Below, in pieces: positions 1-9,181 of a stretch of 64,000 nt of DNA (position 1 is its first letter; the number at the start of each line of letters is the position of its first letter). The position numbers and the translations under genes were made by a program. Under the pieces are notes generated by a model, which searched no databases, was not told the origin of the DNA, and worked only from the letters and a program-made list of their open reading frames with translations. Source of the DNA: Pseudomonas yamanorum (GTDB lineage Bacteria; Pseudomonadota; Gammaproteobacteria; Pseudomonadales; Pseudomonadaceae); contig NZ_JACARE010000014.1 of assembly GCF_013386765.1 (NCBI RefSeq), forward strand, positions 82,844 through 146,843. The letters are read 5' to 3'.

Positions 1-3
1 GCA

Positions 4-80
4 TCACCGCTGCAACTTGCCCAACTTCTTCTTCGAATGAAAATGCCGAAAATGCGCATCCTGCGCCGCCACCAACAGCT
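4..80 (-). pseudogene. 3'-end fragment of a HAD phosphatase gene (duplicate)
   Basis: Read on the minus strand, this stretch encodes about 23 C-terminal residues (VAAQDAHFRHFHSKKK...) ending in a TGA. It closely matches the end of the intact HAD phosphatase gene at 864-1517. Bases 26-80 match 883-937 with 3 mismatches in 55. An in-frame TAG lies just upstream of the matching part, so no full gene reads into it from the right. It is a leftover 3' end, separated from the intact gene by the vapBC cassette. The last residues differ (LGKLQR against RIKQR), so the two ends are related but not a fresh copy. Confidence 0.7.
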
Positions 81-185
81 ACCTGTTCGGCTACGCTCGT
101 CGGGTAGCTGCTATAGAGCTATGCAATAGAGCACCTGCAAACTATCATTCCTACCTGTCTTCCCCTGCCTTGAGAGGTGTTCCTT

Positions 186-425
186 ATGTCTACTGGAACG
201 ATCTTCACCAATAACCGTACACAAAATATCCGTATCCCTGCTGACATGCGTTTTCCCGCTGGGGTGAAAACCGTAGAGGTGCGTGCCGTGGGGCGCGAAC
301 TGATTATTTCGCCGGTTGAAAACACTTGGGACAGCTTTTTCCTTGCAAGCGAATCGGTATCTGATGACTTTATGGAGGAGCGCGCCGACCAAACCCAGCA
401 AGAGCGAGAGTCCTTTGATGATTAA
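186..425 (+). CDS. vapB: VapB-type antitoxin
   Basis: Predicted 79-residue antitoxin of a VapBC pair. The start codon ATG at 186 is preceded by GAGAGG at 172-177; a GTG at 177 in the same frame is less likely. The N-terminal part (NRTQNIRIPADMRFP...VEVRAVGRELIISP) has the short-strand pattern of AbrB/MazE-like DNA-binding antitoxins, and the acidic C-terminal part would wrap the toxin. Its stop overlaps the toxin start by 8 bases, so the two are translationally coupled. In this family the antitoxin neutralises the toxin and the complex usually represses its own promoter; that is inferred here from the family. Confidence 0.8.
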   Translation: MSTGTIFTNNRTQNIRIPADMRFPAGVKTVEVRAVGRELIISPVENTWDSFFLASESVSDDFMEERADQTQQERESFDD

Positions 426-822
426 GTACATGCTTGATACGAACATCGTGATCTACATCATCAAGCGTCGGCCTATGGAAATACTGGAAAAATTCAATGC
501 GAATGTAGGGCGTATGGTGATCTCTTCGATCACCCTCGCAGAATTGATGCACGGTGCCGAAAAGAGCCAGTTTGTTGAGAAAAATACTCGAGCGGTGGAG
601 GACTTCATCTCCCGGCTTGACGTCATTCACTACGATGACAAGGCCGCTTTTCACTACGGCTCGATCCGTTCCGATCTCGAAAAGAAGGGCACTCCAATCG
701 GCGTAAATGACCTGCACATTGCGGGCCACGCCAGAAGCTCAGGATTGGTCCTGGTGACTAACAACGAAGGTGAGTTCAAGCGAGTGAATGGCTTGATCGT
801 GGAAAACTGGATCGCCGCCTAG
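418..822 (+). CDS. vapC: VapC-type PIN-domain ribonuclease toxin
   Basis: 134-residue PIN-domain protein. The expected acidic metal-binding residues are visible: D7 in MLDTN, E42 in TLAEL, D98 in VNDLHIA, and N115/N116 in VTNNEGEF, in place of the usual fourth acidic residue. Length and motif order fit VapC toxins, which cleave tRNA or rRNA and halt translation. The ATG at 418 lies inside the antitoxin's last codons (8-base overlap), which favours it over a longer in-frame start. The gene pair sits between two copies of a HAD gene's 3' end, which suggests it arrived as a unit. Confidence 0.9.
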   Translation: MIKYMLDTNIVIYIIKRRPMEILEKFNANVGRMVISSITLAELMHGAEKSQFVEKNTRAVEDFISRLDVIHYDDKAAFHYGSIRSDLEKKGTPIGVNDLHIAGHARSSGLVLVTNNEGEFKRVNGLIVENWIAA

Positions 823-863
823 GGCAGTCAATCCAGGGCACACAGATAGGTTGTCCAGGCGAT

Positions 864-1517
864 TCAGCGTTGCTTGATTCGTTTCTTCTTCGCATGAAAA
901 TGCCGAAAATGCGCATCCTGCGCCGCCGCCAACAACTCCCGATCCCCGCGCGTATCACCCCAGGCTCTGAGCCGATACTCCCCCAGATCCCCATAAACCG
1001 CCTCAAGCCGAAGCACCTTATTCTCACACCGGCAATTATTCCCGGTGAGCTTGCCCGTCAACACCCCGTCAACCACCTCAAGCTCAGTGCCAATCAACCT
1101 GATCCCAAGCCGATCCGCAAACGGCTGCAGCACCAACGCCGGCGACGCCGAACACAGCGTCACCACCGCCCCGGACTTCAGCTCATCGGCCACCGATTGC
1201 AGCCCGGTTGGGCGCATCAACTTGTTCCAATACGCCTGGCAATACTCGTCCGCTTTCTGCTGAACCCACGCCTTGTCCACACCGGTCATAAAGGTGCGGA
1301 TCAACTGCGCCTTGAGTTCATCACGGCTGATGACGCGCAACAGAAACTGCGCGCCAGGCACGGCCAGCTTCACCATCCTGCGCACGAATTCGCCTTTACC
1401 AAAGGCGAACTTCAGGAACGGCACGAAGCTGTCGTGGTGGGTCAGGGTGCCGTCGAAGTCAAAGACGGAGAGTACTTTGGCATCCAAGGGGCCGGATTCG
1501 AGCATGTCTGGGTTCAC
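864..1517 (-). CDS. HAD superfamily IB phosphatase
   Basis: 217-residue haloacid-dehalogenase-type hydrolase related to phosphoserine phosphatase (subfamily IB). Motif I is DFDGTLT near residue 19, motif II is CSASP near residue 123, the conserved lysine lies in CENKVLRL, and motif III is GDTRGD near residue 187. All catalytic elements are present, so it should be an active phosphatase; the substrate is not evident. The frame opens with GTG at 1517 and has an ATG at 1505; neither has a strong ribosome binding site. Its 3' end is the sequence repeated at 4-80. Confidence 0.85.
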   Translation of the reverse strand: MNPDMLESGPLDAKVLSVFDFDGTLTHHDSFVPFLKFAFGKGEFVRRMVKLAVPGAQFLLRVISRDELKAQLIRTFMTGVDKAWVQQKADEYCQAYWNKLMRPTGLQSVADELKSGAVVTLCSASPALVLQPFADRLGIRLIGTELEVVDGVLTGKLTGNNCRCENKVLRLEAVYGDLGEYRLRAWGDTRGDRELLAAAQDAHFRHFHAKKKRIKQR

Positions 1518-1578
1518 GGGCGGGTCTCGGTCCTATCTACTATTTTTTTGGAGGTGCATCTGCTCTGACAGCAAGAGT

Positions 1579-2292
1579 TTACTCCGGTATCAATCTGTTG
1601 ATTTTGGAGTAAAGCCCTTTGGTGAAAACATCCCGGTCGCTCGACCGGTGACACCGCTGATGGCAATTGGGGCACAAGGCTACAGCATTGGTGATGCGAT
1701 CCGAACCCTTCTGGGCGAGGTGCCTGACGTGATGTACTTCAAGAAATGGCTGACCGTCGACCTCGAAAGGCGCGTTCGAGCCGCAGCCTTCGCAGATGCC
1801 ATTGGCTTCTTTCAGTACCCAGGCGCGCACCTTCGGGTCGCGAACGAAGGCGGTGCTGACGGTCGACACTTTCTGCGGCTGGGCAATGCCATCCGGTAAC
1901 TTATGGAAAGGTTGTTGCTGCAGTTTGGATGCGCGGCGGATAAGCGTTTGCTCGTCTGCCGTTTGGGCGGCGTCTTCGGATTCGAATACACCGTGCGCCG
2001 CAAGCGCTTGGCGGATGCGTTGCTCTACGCCTGAGCCTACGTTCTTCGCAGGCTTATAACCCTCGATACGGTCCCAGCCCATACGCACGAGAACAGTGGA
2101 GATGTTTTGCATGCGGAACTCGATGGAACCCTTCGCGCGGCCTACCACCGGGCCTTCACGTAGCAGACGGTTTTCGAGTGCTTTGTTGAAAGGTTGGCCG
2201 TTTTTTTCCCATGCCAACATCTTCAAATAGGCCTCGACCGCCGCAGCCAATTCCGAGTCGTTCCAGTCCGTTTTGTCTTTCGTAATATCCAT
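1579..2292 (-). CDS. HNH endonuclease
   Basis: 237-residue protein with a C-terminal HNH nuclease domain. The metal and catalytic motif is visible as CEGCG (about residue 168), LEVHHVRHL (about 186) and CPNCHQRCH (about 208), so the domain also has the paired cysteines of a zinc-bound McrA-type HNH fold. The N-terminal 150 residues look like a separate recognition or targeting region that I do not recognise. Such genes are often restriction or defence nucleases. It is followed upstream by the BRO-N gene on the same strand (66-base gap), and the two may be cotranscribed. Confidence 0.85.
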   Translation of the reverse strand: MDITKDKTDWNDSELAAAVEAYLKMLAWEKNGQPFNKALENRLLREGPVVGRAKGSIEFRMQNISTVLVRMGWDRIEGYKPAKNVGSGVEQRIRQALAAHGVFESEDAAQTADEQTLIRRASKLQQQPFHKLPDGIAQPQKVSTVSTAFVRDPKVRAWVLKEANGICEGCGSNAPFEVDGQPFLEVHHVRHLAQKGSDRITNAVALCPNCHQRCHRSSDRDVFTKGLYSKINRLIPE

Positions 2293-2358
2293 ACAGCCGC
2301 CGAGGGTAGAAAACCCTCGGACGATACTGAGTGGCCATTATTACGTCTATGAAATTTC

Positions 2359-2970
2359 CTACGGCTCAGTCGGATTTGGCGGTCGTATATGCCAGGAAAA
2401 TCGCTGCTTCATTCGGAAAGTCTGAGTCAGCTTTCGCCACCACGGCGTTCTTGCTGACTCCCTTCGGCAGGTTCTGGTCACCAACAGATACGGCATATCC
2501 CTGAGCCGTATCCAACCTTCATCTTGCCAATGCAGCAGGTTTAACGACATCCCCGGCCAATCCAGCATGCTTAGCAACGGCCGCTCGACCGTTCTTGGCT
2601 GACGCTCGTCTCGTAAAGTGGGGATAACTTCATGAGTGAGCCAACCACGTAGCAACCTGTTCTCCGGCGCGTAGTGATAGACCAGCAACGCGTAGGCGCC
2701 GGACTCGCTGATCATCAGCATTTCTTCCGGTTGACCGTGAAACAGCAATCGCAGGCTTTGCCGCTGATCCTGATCAAGCTTACGAGTCGTTCGCTCATCC
2801 AGATATAGCCCCATCAGCCGCCCCAGATCGCGGGCACAGAACCAGGGTTGGTTTTCTAAAAGAAGGGCATGAAGGTGAAGATTATGGCGAGTGAAAACGA
2901 TGGCAATAGAAGGCTCGGGCGTGGCTACTTTCTTGGCCGCCGACAAGTCGAACAAATATTGACTAGGCAT
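2359..2970 (-). CDS. BRO-N domain (phage antirepressor-like) protein
   Basis: 203-residue protein with an N-terminal BRO-N/antirepressor-type domain: about residues 20-120 contain IVFTRHNLHLHALL, WFCARDLGRLMG, MLMISESGAYALLVY and LRGWLTHEVIPTL, the classic order for phage antirepressors and BRO proteins. The C-terminal third is basic (TCRRESARTPWWRK) and unrecognised. BRO-N domains bind DNA. The ATG at 2970 is preceded by AGGA at close spacing. Upstream lies a set of CTCTACGT-type repeats that could be its operator. The gene is phage-derived or mobile in flavour. Confidence 0.8.
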   Translation of the reverse strand: MPSQYLFDLSAAKKVATPEPSIAIVFTRHNLHLHALLLENQPWFCARDLGRLMGLYLDERTTRKLDQDQRQSLRLLFHGQPEEMLMISESGAYALLVYHYAPENRLLRGWLTHEVIPTLRDERQPRTVERPLLSMLDWPGMSLNLLHWQDEGWIRLRDMPYLLVTRTCRRESARTPWWRKLTQTFRMKQRFSWHIRPPNPTEP

Positions 2971-3231
2971 TTCCTATGACCTCTACGTGGATTTTGGGAG
3001 GGCCAGAGCCCAACGTAGAGAGCGGATTTAAGAAACTCCAACTTGCGTGGCCTCAATACAGTATTAATTCCGCATGAGTTCAGGCAGATTTTTGACTGTA
3101 TGGGTGAGGCTGGCTTCTACGTTGGGCGTTTCTTAGGCACCGGCGGACGAGACTATCAGTATCGAAATTCGCATCAATCATTCTGTGGATGATCTTCGCG
3201 TAAGAAGAATCTTGTTCAGATCAACGAGCAC
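2971..3231. promoter_or_regulatory. Intergenic region with repeated CTCTACGT-type motifs
   Basis: No gene is recognised here. A 10-bp motif, CTCTACGTGG, occurs at 2981-2990, in reverse at 3010-3020 (CCAACGTAGAG) and, with one change, at 3115-3125 (TTCTACGTTGG). The first two form an inverted pair directly upstream of the BRO-N gene. The third, with the second, forms a longer inverted repeat GCCCAACGTAGA/TCTACGTTGGGC. This is the layout expected of operator sites for a dimeric regulator. A short frame around 3020-3195 on the + strand is not convincing. Confidence 0.45.
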
Positions 3232-3261
3232 AAAAAAGCCCTGAACAAGTCAGGGCTTTTT
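3232..3261 (-). terminator. Terminator of nrdB
   Basis: Stem GCCCTG/CAGGGC with a 7-base loop, flanked by A6 on the left and T5 on the right. Read leftward it ends the nrdB transcript; it would also work rightward. Confidence 0.85.
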
Positions 3262-3281
3262 AATCTCACTTGGCTCAGGAA

Positions 3282-4532
3282 TCAATCCCAGCTCAGCGCC
3301 CCACCAGTCTGATACTCAATAACCCGAGTCTCAAAGAAATTCTTCTCTTTCTTCAAGTCCATGATCTCGCTCATCCACGGGAACGGATTCGTCGTCCCTG
3401 GATACTCTTCCTTCAACCCAATCTGCGACAGACGACGGTTCGCGATGAACTTGAGGTAATCCTCCATCATCGCCGCATTCATCCCCAGCACTCCACGCGG
3501 CATGGTATCGCGAGCGTATTCAATCTCCAGCTGAGTCCCTTGCAGGATCATCTGGGTCGCTTCTTCCTTCATCTCGGCATCCCACAAATGCGGGTTTTCG
3601 ATTTTGATCTGGTTGATCACATCGATACCGAAGTTCAGGTGCATCGACTCATCCCGCAGGATGTACTGGAACTGCTCGGCCACCCCGGTCATTTTGTTGC
3701 GACGGCCCATGGACAAAATCTGGGTGAAGCCGCAATAGAAGAAGATGCCTTCCAGTACGCAGTAGTAAGCCACCAGGTTACGCAGCAACTCTTTATCAGT
3801 CTCGACGGTACCGGTTTCGAACTTCGGATCGGAGATCGAACGGGTGTACTTCAAGCCCCAGGCAGCCTTTTTGGCGACCGATGGAATCTCGTGGTACATG
3901 TTGAAGATCTCGCCTTCATCCATGGCCAGGGATTCGATGCAGTACTGGTAGGCGTGGGTATGGATCGCTTCTTCGAAGGCCTGACGCAGGATGTACTGGC
4001 GGCACTCCGGGTTGGTGATCAGGCGGTAAACAGCCAGTACCAGGTTGTTCGCGACCAACGAGTCGGCGGTGGAGAAGAAACCGAGGTTGCGCATCACGAT
4101 GCGGCGTTCGTCGTCGGTCAGGCCTTCGGGGTTTTTCCACAGGGCGATGTCGGCGGTCATGTTGACCTCTTGCGGCATCCAGTGGTTGGCGCAGCCGTCG
4201 AGGTATTTCTGCCAGGCCCAGTCGTACTTGAAGGGTACGAGTTGGTTGAGGTCGGCGCGGCAGTTGATCATGCGCTTTTCGTCAACGGCGACGCGGGCGG
4301 CGGAGCCTTCGAGCTCGGCGAGGCCTTCGGCGACGTCGAGTTTGTCGAGTGCAGCCTTGGCGCGCACGATGGCGGCGGAGTCGGCGGCGGTGACGGCGCG
4401 GGCTTCGATGGCGGCAGCAGCGCCGGCACCGTCGAGGCGGTCCATGTTGGCTTCGGTGGCGTGGCCGGCGTTGGCGCCTTTGGCAACTACTTCGCCGTCT
4501 TCTTCTTTGTCGAACTCGTCCCAGCTCAGCAT
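3282..4532 (-). CDS. nrdB: Ribonucleoside-diphosphate reductase class Ia, beta subunit
   Basis: 416-residue R2 subunit that holds the diiron-tyrosyl radical cofactor and works with NrdA to make deoxyribonucleotides under aerobic growth. Recognisable stretches are [14 protein letters not shown], the iron-ligand region [24 protein letters not shown], and the C-terminal tail ending in GALSWD, which docks in NrdA. The ATG at 4532 has AGGAG upstream; an in-frame extension to 4655 lacks similarity. The first 75 residues are alanine-rich, as usual in Pseudomonas NrdB. Its partner nrdA is not adjacent but lies about 53 kb away on the same strand. Confidence 0.97.
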   Translation of the reverse strand: MLSWDEFDKEEDGEVVAKGANAGHATEANMDRLDGAGAAAAIEARAVTAADSAAIVRAKAALDKLDVAEGLAELEGSAARVAVDEKRMINCRADLNQLVPFKYDWAWQKYLDGCANHWMPQEVNMTADIALWKNPEGLTDDERRIVMRNLGFFSTADSLVANNLVLAVYRLITNPECRQYILRQAFEEAIHTHAYQYCIESLAMDEGEIFNMYHEIPSVAKKAAWGLKYTRSISDPKFETGTVETDKELLRNLVAYYCVLEGIFFYCGFTQILSMGRRNKMTGVAEQFQYILRDESMHLNFGIDVINQIKIENPHLWDAEMKEEATQMILQGTQLEIEYARDTMPRGVLGMNAAMMEDYLKFIANRRLSQIGLKEEYPGTTNPFPWMSEIMDLKKEKNFFETRVIEYQTGGALSWD

Positions 4533-5016
4533 GACGTGTCGTCTCCTGCGTGAGGGCTCTAAGGTGCCCGTGTGAAACCGGATGGTTGGGTGTTCACACG
4601 GCCCAAAGGCCGCGGTGGATCTTAAGGAATCGTTTGTTGCAGCTAGCGCACGCATTAAACGGAATCAGGGTTACGGGTGTTCTGCTTGAGGCTTGAGGGG
4701 CGGAGCAGTGCTTGCGAGCTCCAGCGGGGGCCTCAGGTCTGGCTCTTCATCCCAGTGTAAAGGGATATTGCAGGCCCGATTTACCCGCGCATTATAGGGA
4801 AAAATTCGGCTTTGTGTTGCGGCGGATGGCCACGGATCGCAGACAAAAAGCCTGCTTTTCGAGCCAGAGCGCGGGTTTGTTGGGGTTGGCTGGAAGGACG
4901 AGCGGTAGGATTTTTTTCGAGGGGGTGAAGCGGGGCGATGGTGGGGCCGGCTCTTTGCCGCAAGAACGATTTCTTGCGGCGAATAAGTTCAGGTTCAGTT
5001 CAAACTAACGAAGTTA
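4533..5016. promoter_or_regulatory. nrdB leader and upstream region
   Basis: 484 bases with no supported gene. Close to nrdB is an inverted repeat, CCGTGTGAA at about 4568 and TTCACACGG at about 4593, able to form a hairpin in the nrdB leader. A second perfect inverted repeat, GCCGCAAGAA/TTCTTGCGGC, lies at 4957-4980 near the 3' end of the DUF2790 gene and may end its transcript or be a REP-like element. No clear NrdR or DnaA box is seen here. Confidence 0.4.
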
Positions 5017-5286
5017 TTATCCGTTAGAGCAACCGTTACCCATCACTTGGTATTGAAGAATATGACGCTGACCTTGTGAGTCTTCATATTCCATTTTTAC
5101 CGGTACAACTTGGCATACATTCGGAACTTCACTCATGGACAATACTTTGGCAACGTCCAGGTGGGTGCTGTAGGTGTAGTCTTCAACAATCGGAGTGCTC
5201 TGGCTGGCTACGTCAGTCGGGGCTTCGTCGGCCAGGGCGGCAGTGGCGCACAAGCTGCTAAGGGCCATAACTAATAACGCTTTCAT
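5017..5286 (-). CDS. DUF2790 family small exported protein
   Basis: 89-residue protein. Residues 1-20 are a signal peptide (MKALLVMALSSLCATAALA) with predicted cleavage at ALA-DE. The mature part has the DUF2790 pattern seen in many small Pseudomonas periplasmic proteins: YSTHLDVAKVLSM, then two conserved cysteines in VCQVVPVKMEYEDSQG and GNGCS. Function is unknown for the family. The ATG at 5286 is chosen because it begins the signal peptide; the open frame continues upstream without similarity. It is a single-gene unit, transcribed away from acsA. Confidence 0.85.
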   Translation of the reverse strand: MKALLVMALSSLCATAALADEAPTDVASQSTPIVEDYTYSTHLDVAKVLSMSEVPNVCQVVPVKMEYEDSQGQRHILQYQVMGNGCSNG

Positions 5287-5681
5287 TTGACTATTTACCT
5301 TTTGGCGGTCGAAAGGGGTCACGGGGCCCTTGTGAGGCCACGTGTGTAACTAGAGTTGGTAAGTTCGGATTAACGTGCCTTCGTGGGGGCTGTAACTTGG
5401 TTAATCACGGTGCCTTGGTTGGCGGAGTTGATTTTAGGCGCCTCGCTTATATTCATATACCCGTGCTTTTGATAAACACTATTGGCGGTTTTTGTAACAA
5501 TCGCGAAATGAAGGTTTTTTCAGAAACCTGCAAAGCGCCACAGGCCGCGGGCCAGAGCGCCGCCAGGGTATAGGTGGGCAATTTGTAGGGGCTTGTTACT
5601 ACCATCGTCGAATGGTTCTATAGGCTCGGCCCGGCTACAACAGGGCCATACAACAACAACTATGTCACCGAGGTAAGAAAG
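5287..5681. promoter_or_regulatory. Divergent intergenic region, DUF2790 gene / acsA
   Basis: 395 bases holding both divergent promoters. I see no additional gene and no regulatory motif that I can name with confidence. The sequence is more AT-rich around 5440-5520. Confidence 0.4.
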
Positions 5682-7637
5682 ATGAGTGCGGCTTCTCTGT
5701 ACCCCGTTCGCCCCGAAGTAGCAGCCAATACGCTGACCGATGAGGCGACCTACAAGGCCATGTACCAGCAGTCGGTGGTCAACCCCGACGGTTTCTGGCG
5801 CGAGCAAGCCAAGCGCCTTGACTGGATCAAGCCTTTCACCACGGTGAAGCAGACCTCCTTCGACGATCACCATGTCGACATCAAGTGGTTTGCCGACGGC
5901 ACCCTCAACGTTTCCTACAACTGCCTGGACCGTCATCTCGCCGAGCGCGGCGATCAGGCGGCAATCATCTGGGAGGGCGATGACCCGGCCGAAAGCCGCA
6001 CCATCACCTACCGCGAGCTGCATGAAGAAGTCTGCAAGTTCGCCAACGCCCTGCGCGGCCAGGATGTGCATCGCGGCGACGTGGTGACTATCTATATGCC
6101 GATGATTCCCGAAGCTGCGGTCGCCATGCTGGCCTGTGCCCGGATCGGTGCGATTCACTCGGTGGTGTTTGGCGGGTTTTCGCCAGAGGCCCTGGCCGGT
6201 CGGATCATCGACTGCAAATCCAAGGTGGTGATCACCGCCGACGAAGGCATTCGTGCCGGCAAGAAAATTTCCCTGAAGGCCAACGTCGACGACGCCCTGA
6301 CCAACCCGGAAACCAGCAGCATCCAGAAAGTCATCGTGTGCAAGCGCACCGGCGGCAACATCAAGTGGAACCAGCATCGCGACATCTGGTACGAAGACCT
6401 GATGAAAGTGGCGGGCACCGTGTGCGCGCCGAAAGAGATGGGCGCCGAAGAAGCACTGTTCATCCTTTACACCTCGGGCTCCACCGGCAAGCCGAAGGGC
6501 GTGCAGCACACCACCGGCGGCTATCTGCTATATGCAGCCCTGACCCACGAGCGCGTGTTCGACTACCGCCCGGGCGAAATCTACTGGTGCACCGCCGACG
6601 TCGGCTGGGTCACCGGCCACACCTATATCGTCTATGGCCCGCTGGCCAACGGCGCGACCACGCTGATGTTCGAAGGCGTGCCGAACTACCCGGACATCAC
6701 CCGGGTGGCGAAGATCGTCGACAAGCACCAGGTCAACATCCTCTACACCGCACCGACCGCGATCCGCGCCATGATGGCTTCCGGCACCGCCGCCTGCGAA
6801 GGCGCCGATGGCAGCAGCTTGCGCCTGCTGGGTTCGGTGGGTGAGCCGATTAACCCGGAAGCGTGGGACTGGTACTACAAGAACGTCGGCCAATCCCGTT
6901 GCCCGATCGTGGACACCTGGTGGCAGACCGAAACCGGCGGCAACATGATGAGCCCTCTGCCGGGCGCCCATGCGCTCAAGCCGGGTTCGGCGGCACGTCC
7001 GTTCTTCGGTGTGGTGCCGGCGCTGGTGGATAACCTGGGCAACCTGATCGAAGGCGTGGCCGAGGGTAACCTGGTGATTCTCGATTCGTGGCCAGGCCAG
7101 GCACGTACGCTGTATGGCGACCATGACCGGTTTGTGGACACGTACTTCAAGACCTTCCGCGGCATGTATTTCACCGGTGACGGTGCGCGTCGTGACGAGG
7201 ATGGCTACTACTGGATCACCGGTCGGGTGGACGACGTGCTCAACGTGTCCGGCCACCGCATGGGTACCGCCGAGATCGAAAGCGCGATGGTTGCCCACCC
7301 GAAAGTCGCGGAAGCGGCGGTGGTGGGTGTGCCTCACGACATCAAGGGCCAGGGCATCTATGTGTATGTCACGCTGAAAAACGGCGAAGAGCCGAATGAA
7401 GCGCTGCGCCTGGAGTTGAAAAACTGGGTGCGCAAAGAGATCGGGCCGATTGCTTCGCCGGATGTGATCCAGTGGGCGCCGGGCTTGCCGAAGACCCGTT
7501 CGGGGAAAATCATGCGCCGGATTCTGCGCAAGATTGCGACGGCTGAGTACGACGGGTTGGGGGATATCTCCACCCTGGCGGACCCGGGGGTGGTGGCGCA
7601 GTTGATCGAGACGCACAAGACCATGAACGTCGCGTAA
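5682..7637 (+). CDS. acsA: Acetyl-coenzyme A synthetase
   Basis: 651-residue AMP-forming acetate-CoA ligase, the full family length. Adenylation motif [11 protein letters not shown] lies near residue 265, the acetate/CoA region has [11 protein letters not shown], the hinge and A8 region is [21 protein letters not shown], and the C-terminal [11 protein letters not shown] contains the lysine usually acetylated to switch the enzyme off. It activates acetate for the TCA cycle and glyoxylate shunt. A GAGG at 5669-5672 precedes the ATG. It stands alone, with a terminator right after it. Confidence 0.97.
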   Translation: MSAASLYPVRPEVAANTLTDEATYKAMYQQSVVNPDGFWREQAKRLDWIKPFTTVKQTSFDDHHVDIKWFADGTLNVSYNCLDRHLAERGDQAAIIWEGDDPAESRTITYRELHEEVCKFANALRGQDVHRGDVVTIYMPMIPEAAVAMLACARIGAIHSVVFGGFSPEALAGRIIDCKSKVVITADEGIRAGKKISLKANVDDALTNPETSSIQKVIVCKRTGGNIKWNQHRDIWYEDLMKVAGTVCAPKEMGAEEALFILYTSGSTGKPKGVQHTTGGYLLYAALTHERVFDYRPGEIYWCTADVGWVTGHTYIVYGPLANGATTLMFEGVPNYPDITRVAKIVDKHQVNILYTAPTAIRAMMASGTAACEGADGSSLRLLGSVGEPINPEAWDWYYKNVGQSRCPIVDTWWQTETGGNMMSPLPGAHALKPGSAARPFFGVVPALVDNLGNLIEGVAEGNLVILDSWPGQARTLYGDHDRFVDTYFKTFRGMYFTGDGARRDEDGYYWITGRVDDVLNVSGHRMGTAEIESAMVAHPKVAEAAVVGVPHDIKGQGIYVYVTLKNGEEPNEALRLELKNWVRKEIGPIASPDVIQWAPGLPKTRSGKIMRRILRKIATAEYDGLGDISTLADPGVVAQLIETHKTMNVA

Positions 7638-7653
7638 GGCGGGGTTGTAGGGC

Positions 7654-7690
7654 AAAGCCCCATTCGGCGTAGGCCGGGTGGGGCTTTTTT
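7654..7690 (+). terminator. Terminator of acsA
   Basis: Inverted repeat AAAGCCCC...GGGGCTTT with an inner CGG/CCG pair and a T6 run, 17 bases after the acsA stop. Confidence 0.85.
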
Positions 7691-8304
7691 GTGAGGAGCG
7701 GCAAATGCCACTGCCAAGACCGGATTAATGTGGGAGCTGGCTTGCCTGCGATGGCGGCGTATCAGACCCCACTGTGTTGGCTGGCCCACCGCTATCGCAG
7801 GCAAGCCAGCTCCCACAGTGAATCGCATTCCAACTCCCACACCAATAAATATCGGTTTTCATCGTAGGAAGTTTCTGAATGTTACCGAGCCCCGCAAATG
7901 TGTAACCCCACGCCCAAACATGAGGCAAAGTGCTACGCCCATGCCCCGAAAACCCGCGTTTTAGACGCCCTGTAAAATTAGATCCAACGCTACACTTGCC
8001 GTGCTAGAAGGGTTTGCGAATAATAGGCCCGCAATTTGCAGCGTTAACAGGTTTAATATCTTTTGCCTCTGCATAAAATCCAGGGGCTGTCAATGTGCTG
8101 GAACCGCTTTCTCGGTGCTTCTGTAAATTGTTGTCGCATTGAGGAAATATCGGCTTCCGGCCTGTCGTTAGAATGCCGATCACTCGCTCGTCGTCGCCGA
8201 TGTTGAACTGGCGTAGGACGCAGCAACGCTATTCGGTTTCACTCAGTCGCATCGTGGGCTCTGGCTCATACTGCTGTTTTGCCCTATACCGATGGAGTCC
8301 CAAG
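7691..8304. promoter_or_regulatory. aotJ upstream region with ArgR half-site
   Basis: This gap of more than 600 bases holds a REPIN (7729-7817) and the control region of the aot operon. At 8132-8147 there is TGTCGC-N8-AA, the half-site known for Pseudomonas ArgR; a weaker TGTCGT follows at 8163. ArgR normally binds two direct half-sites, so the second is not certain. No gene is seen between 7820 and 8300, although one frame stays open into aotJ. Confidence 0.55.
7729..7817. repeat. REPIN 1 (inverted REP pair)
   Basis: Two 24-bp arms, starting TGTGGGAGCTGGCTTGCC and its reverse complement, separated by about 40 bases. The same arms recur at 12538, 20257, 24011 and 26871. These are non-coding elements mobilised in trans by RAYT transposases in Pseudomonas; no RAYT gene is in this window. 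Confidence 0.9.
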
Positions 8305-9090
8305 ATGAAGAAACTCGTGCTGTTGGGCGCCCTGGCGCTGTCCGTGCTGTCCATGCAGGCTTTCGCCGAAGGCAAGCCCCTGAAGATTGGTATTGAAGCG
8401 GCTTACCCTCCGTTTGCCTCCAAGGCACCGGATGGCAGCATCGTCGGTTTTGACTACGACATCGGCAACGCCCTGTGCGAGCAGATGCAGGTCAAGTGCA
8501 CCTGGGTCGAGCAGGAATTCGACGGCCTGATCCCAGCGCTGAAAGTGCGCAAGATCGACGCCATCCTGTCCTCGATGTCCATCACTGAAGACCGCAAGAA
8601 GTCCGTGGACTTCACCAACCGTTACTACCTGACCCCGGCTCGCCTGGTGTTGAAGGAAGGCACTGCCGTCAGCGATAGCCTGGATGAACTGAAAGGCAAG
8701 AAGATCGGCGTGCAACGCGGTTCGATCCACGACCGTTTCGCCAAGGAAGTGCTGGCTCCCAAAGGCGCCACCATTGTTCCTTACAGCTCGCAGAACGAAA
8801 TCTACCTGGACGTGGAAGCCGGTCGCCTTGATGGCACCGTGGCCGACGCCACCCTGTTGCAGGAAGGCTTCCTCGACACGCCAGCCGGTAAAGGCTACGC
8901 GTTCACCGGCCCGGCCTTCACCGACGCCAAGTACTTCGGCGACGGCATCGGCATCGCCGTGCGTAAAGGCGACAAGGAAAACCTGGACCGTATCAACGCT
9001 GCAATCGCCGCGATCCGTGCCAACGGCAAGTACAAGGCAATCCAGGACAAGTACTTCAACTTCGACATTTACGGCCCAGAAGCCAAGTAA
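8305..9090 (+). CDS. aotJ: Arginine/ornithine ABC transporter, periplasmic binding protein
   Basis: 261-residue family-3 solute-binding protein. Residues 1-21 form a signal peptide ([21 protein letters not shown]). The mature part has [34 protein letters not shown] opening motifs of amino-acid binding proteins and ends [10 protein letters not shown]. The ATG at 8305 has GGAG upstream; an earlier in-frame start would destroy the signal peptide. It is the first gene of aotJQMOP-argR and captures arginine and ornithine for import. A terminator-like hairpin follows before aotQ. Confidence 0.95.
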   Translation: MKKLVLLGALALSVLSMQAFAEGKPLKIGIEAAYPPFASKAPDGSIVGFDYDIGNALCEQMQVKCTWVEQEFDGLIPALKVRKIDAILSSMSITEDRKKSVDFTNRYYLTPARLVLKEGTAVSDSLDELKGKKIGVQRGSIHDRFAKEVLAPKGATIVPYSSQNEIYLDVEAGRLDGTVADATLLQEGFLDTPAGKGYAFTGPAFTDAKYFGDGIGIAVRKGDKENLDRINAAIAAIRANGKYKAIQDKYFNFDIYGPEAK

Positions 9091-9111
9091 ACCGTCGCAG
9101 CTGTCTGTCCG

Positions 9112-9155
9112 CAATGGCGCAAGCAACAGGGTCTCTGAAGTTTGCGCCATTTTTT
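9112..9155 (+). terminator. Intra-operon terminator/attenuator between aotJ and aotQ
   Basis: Stem AATGGCGCAA/TTGCGCCATT with a long loop and a T6 run. It lies in the aotJ-aotQ gap and would partly stop transcription, leaving more mRNA for the binding protein than for the membrane subunits, or stabilise the aotJ 3' end. Confidence 0.65.
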
Positions 9156-9181
9156 CATCCCCCTTTTCGAGGACCTGAATC

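Noticed and set aside
76..110. Inverted repeat CAGCTACC/GGTAGCTG as a transposon end
   Set aside because: Only 8-bp arms around a 19-base centre; more like a hairpin or terminator at the junction, and no transposase is nearby.
3020..3195. Open stretch coding for GLNTVLIPHEFRQIFDCMG and following residues
   Set aside because: No start codon with a ribosome site in a sensible place, short, and no family recognised; it may be a gene remnant, but I could not support it.
4712..5008. 98-codon frame on the + strand upstream of nrdB
   Set aside because: No ribosome site, no recognisable protein features, and it overlaps hairpins and the nrdB control region.
7729..7817. Repeats around the aot and aru operons considered as CRISPR units
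   Set aside because: They are isolated inverted pairs kilobases apart, with no regular spacers and no cas genes. They are REPINs.
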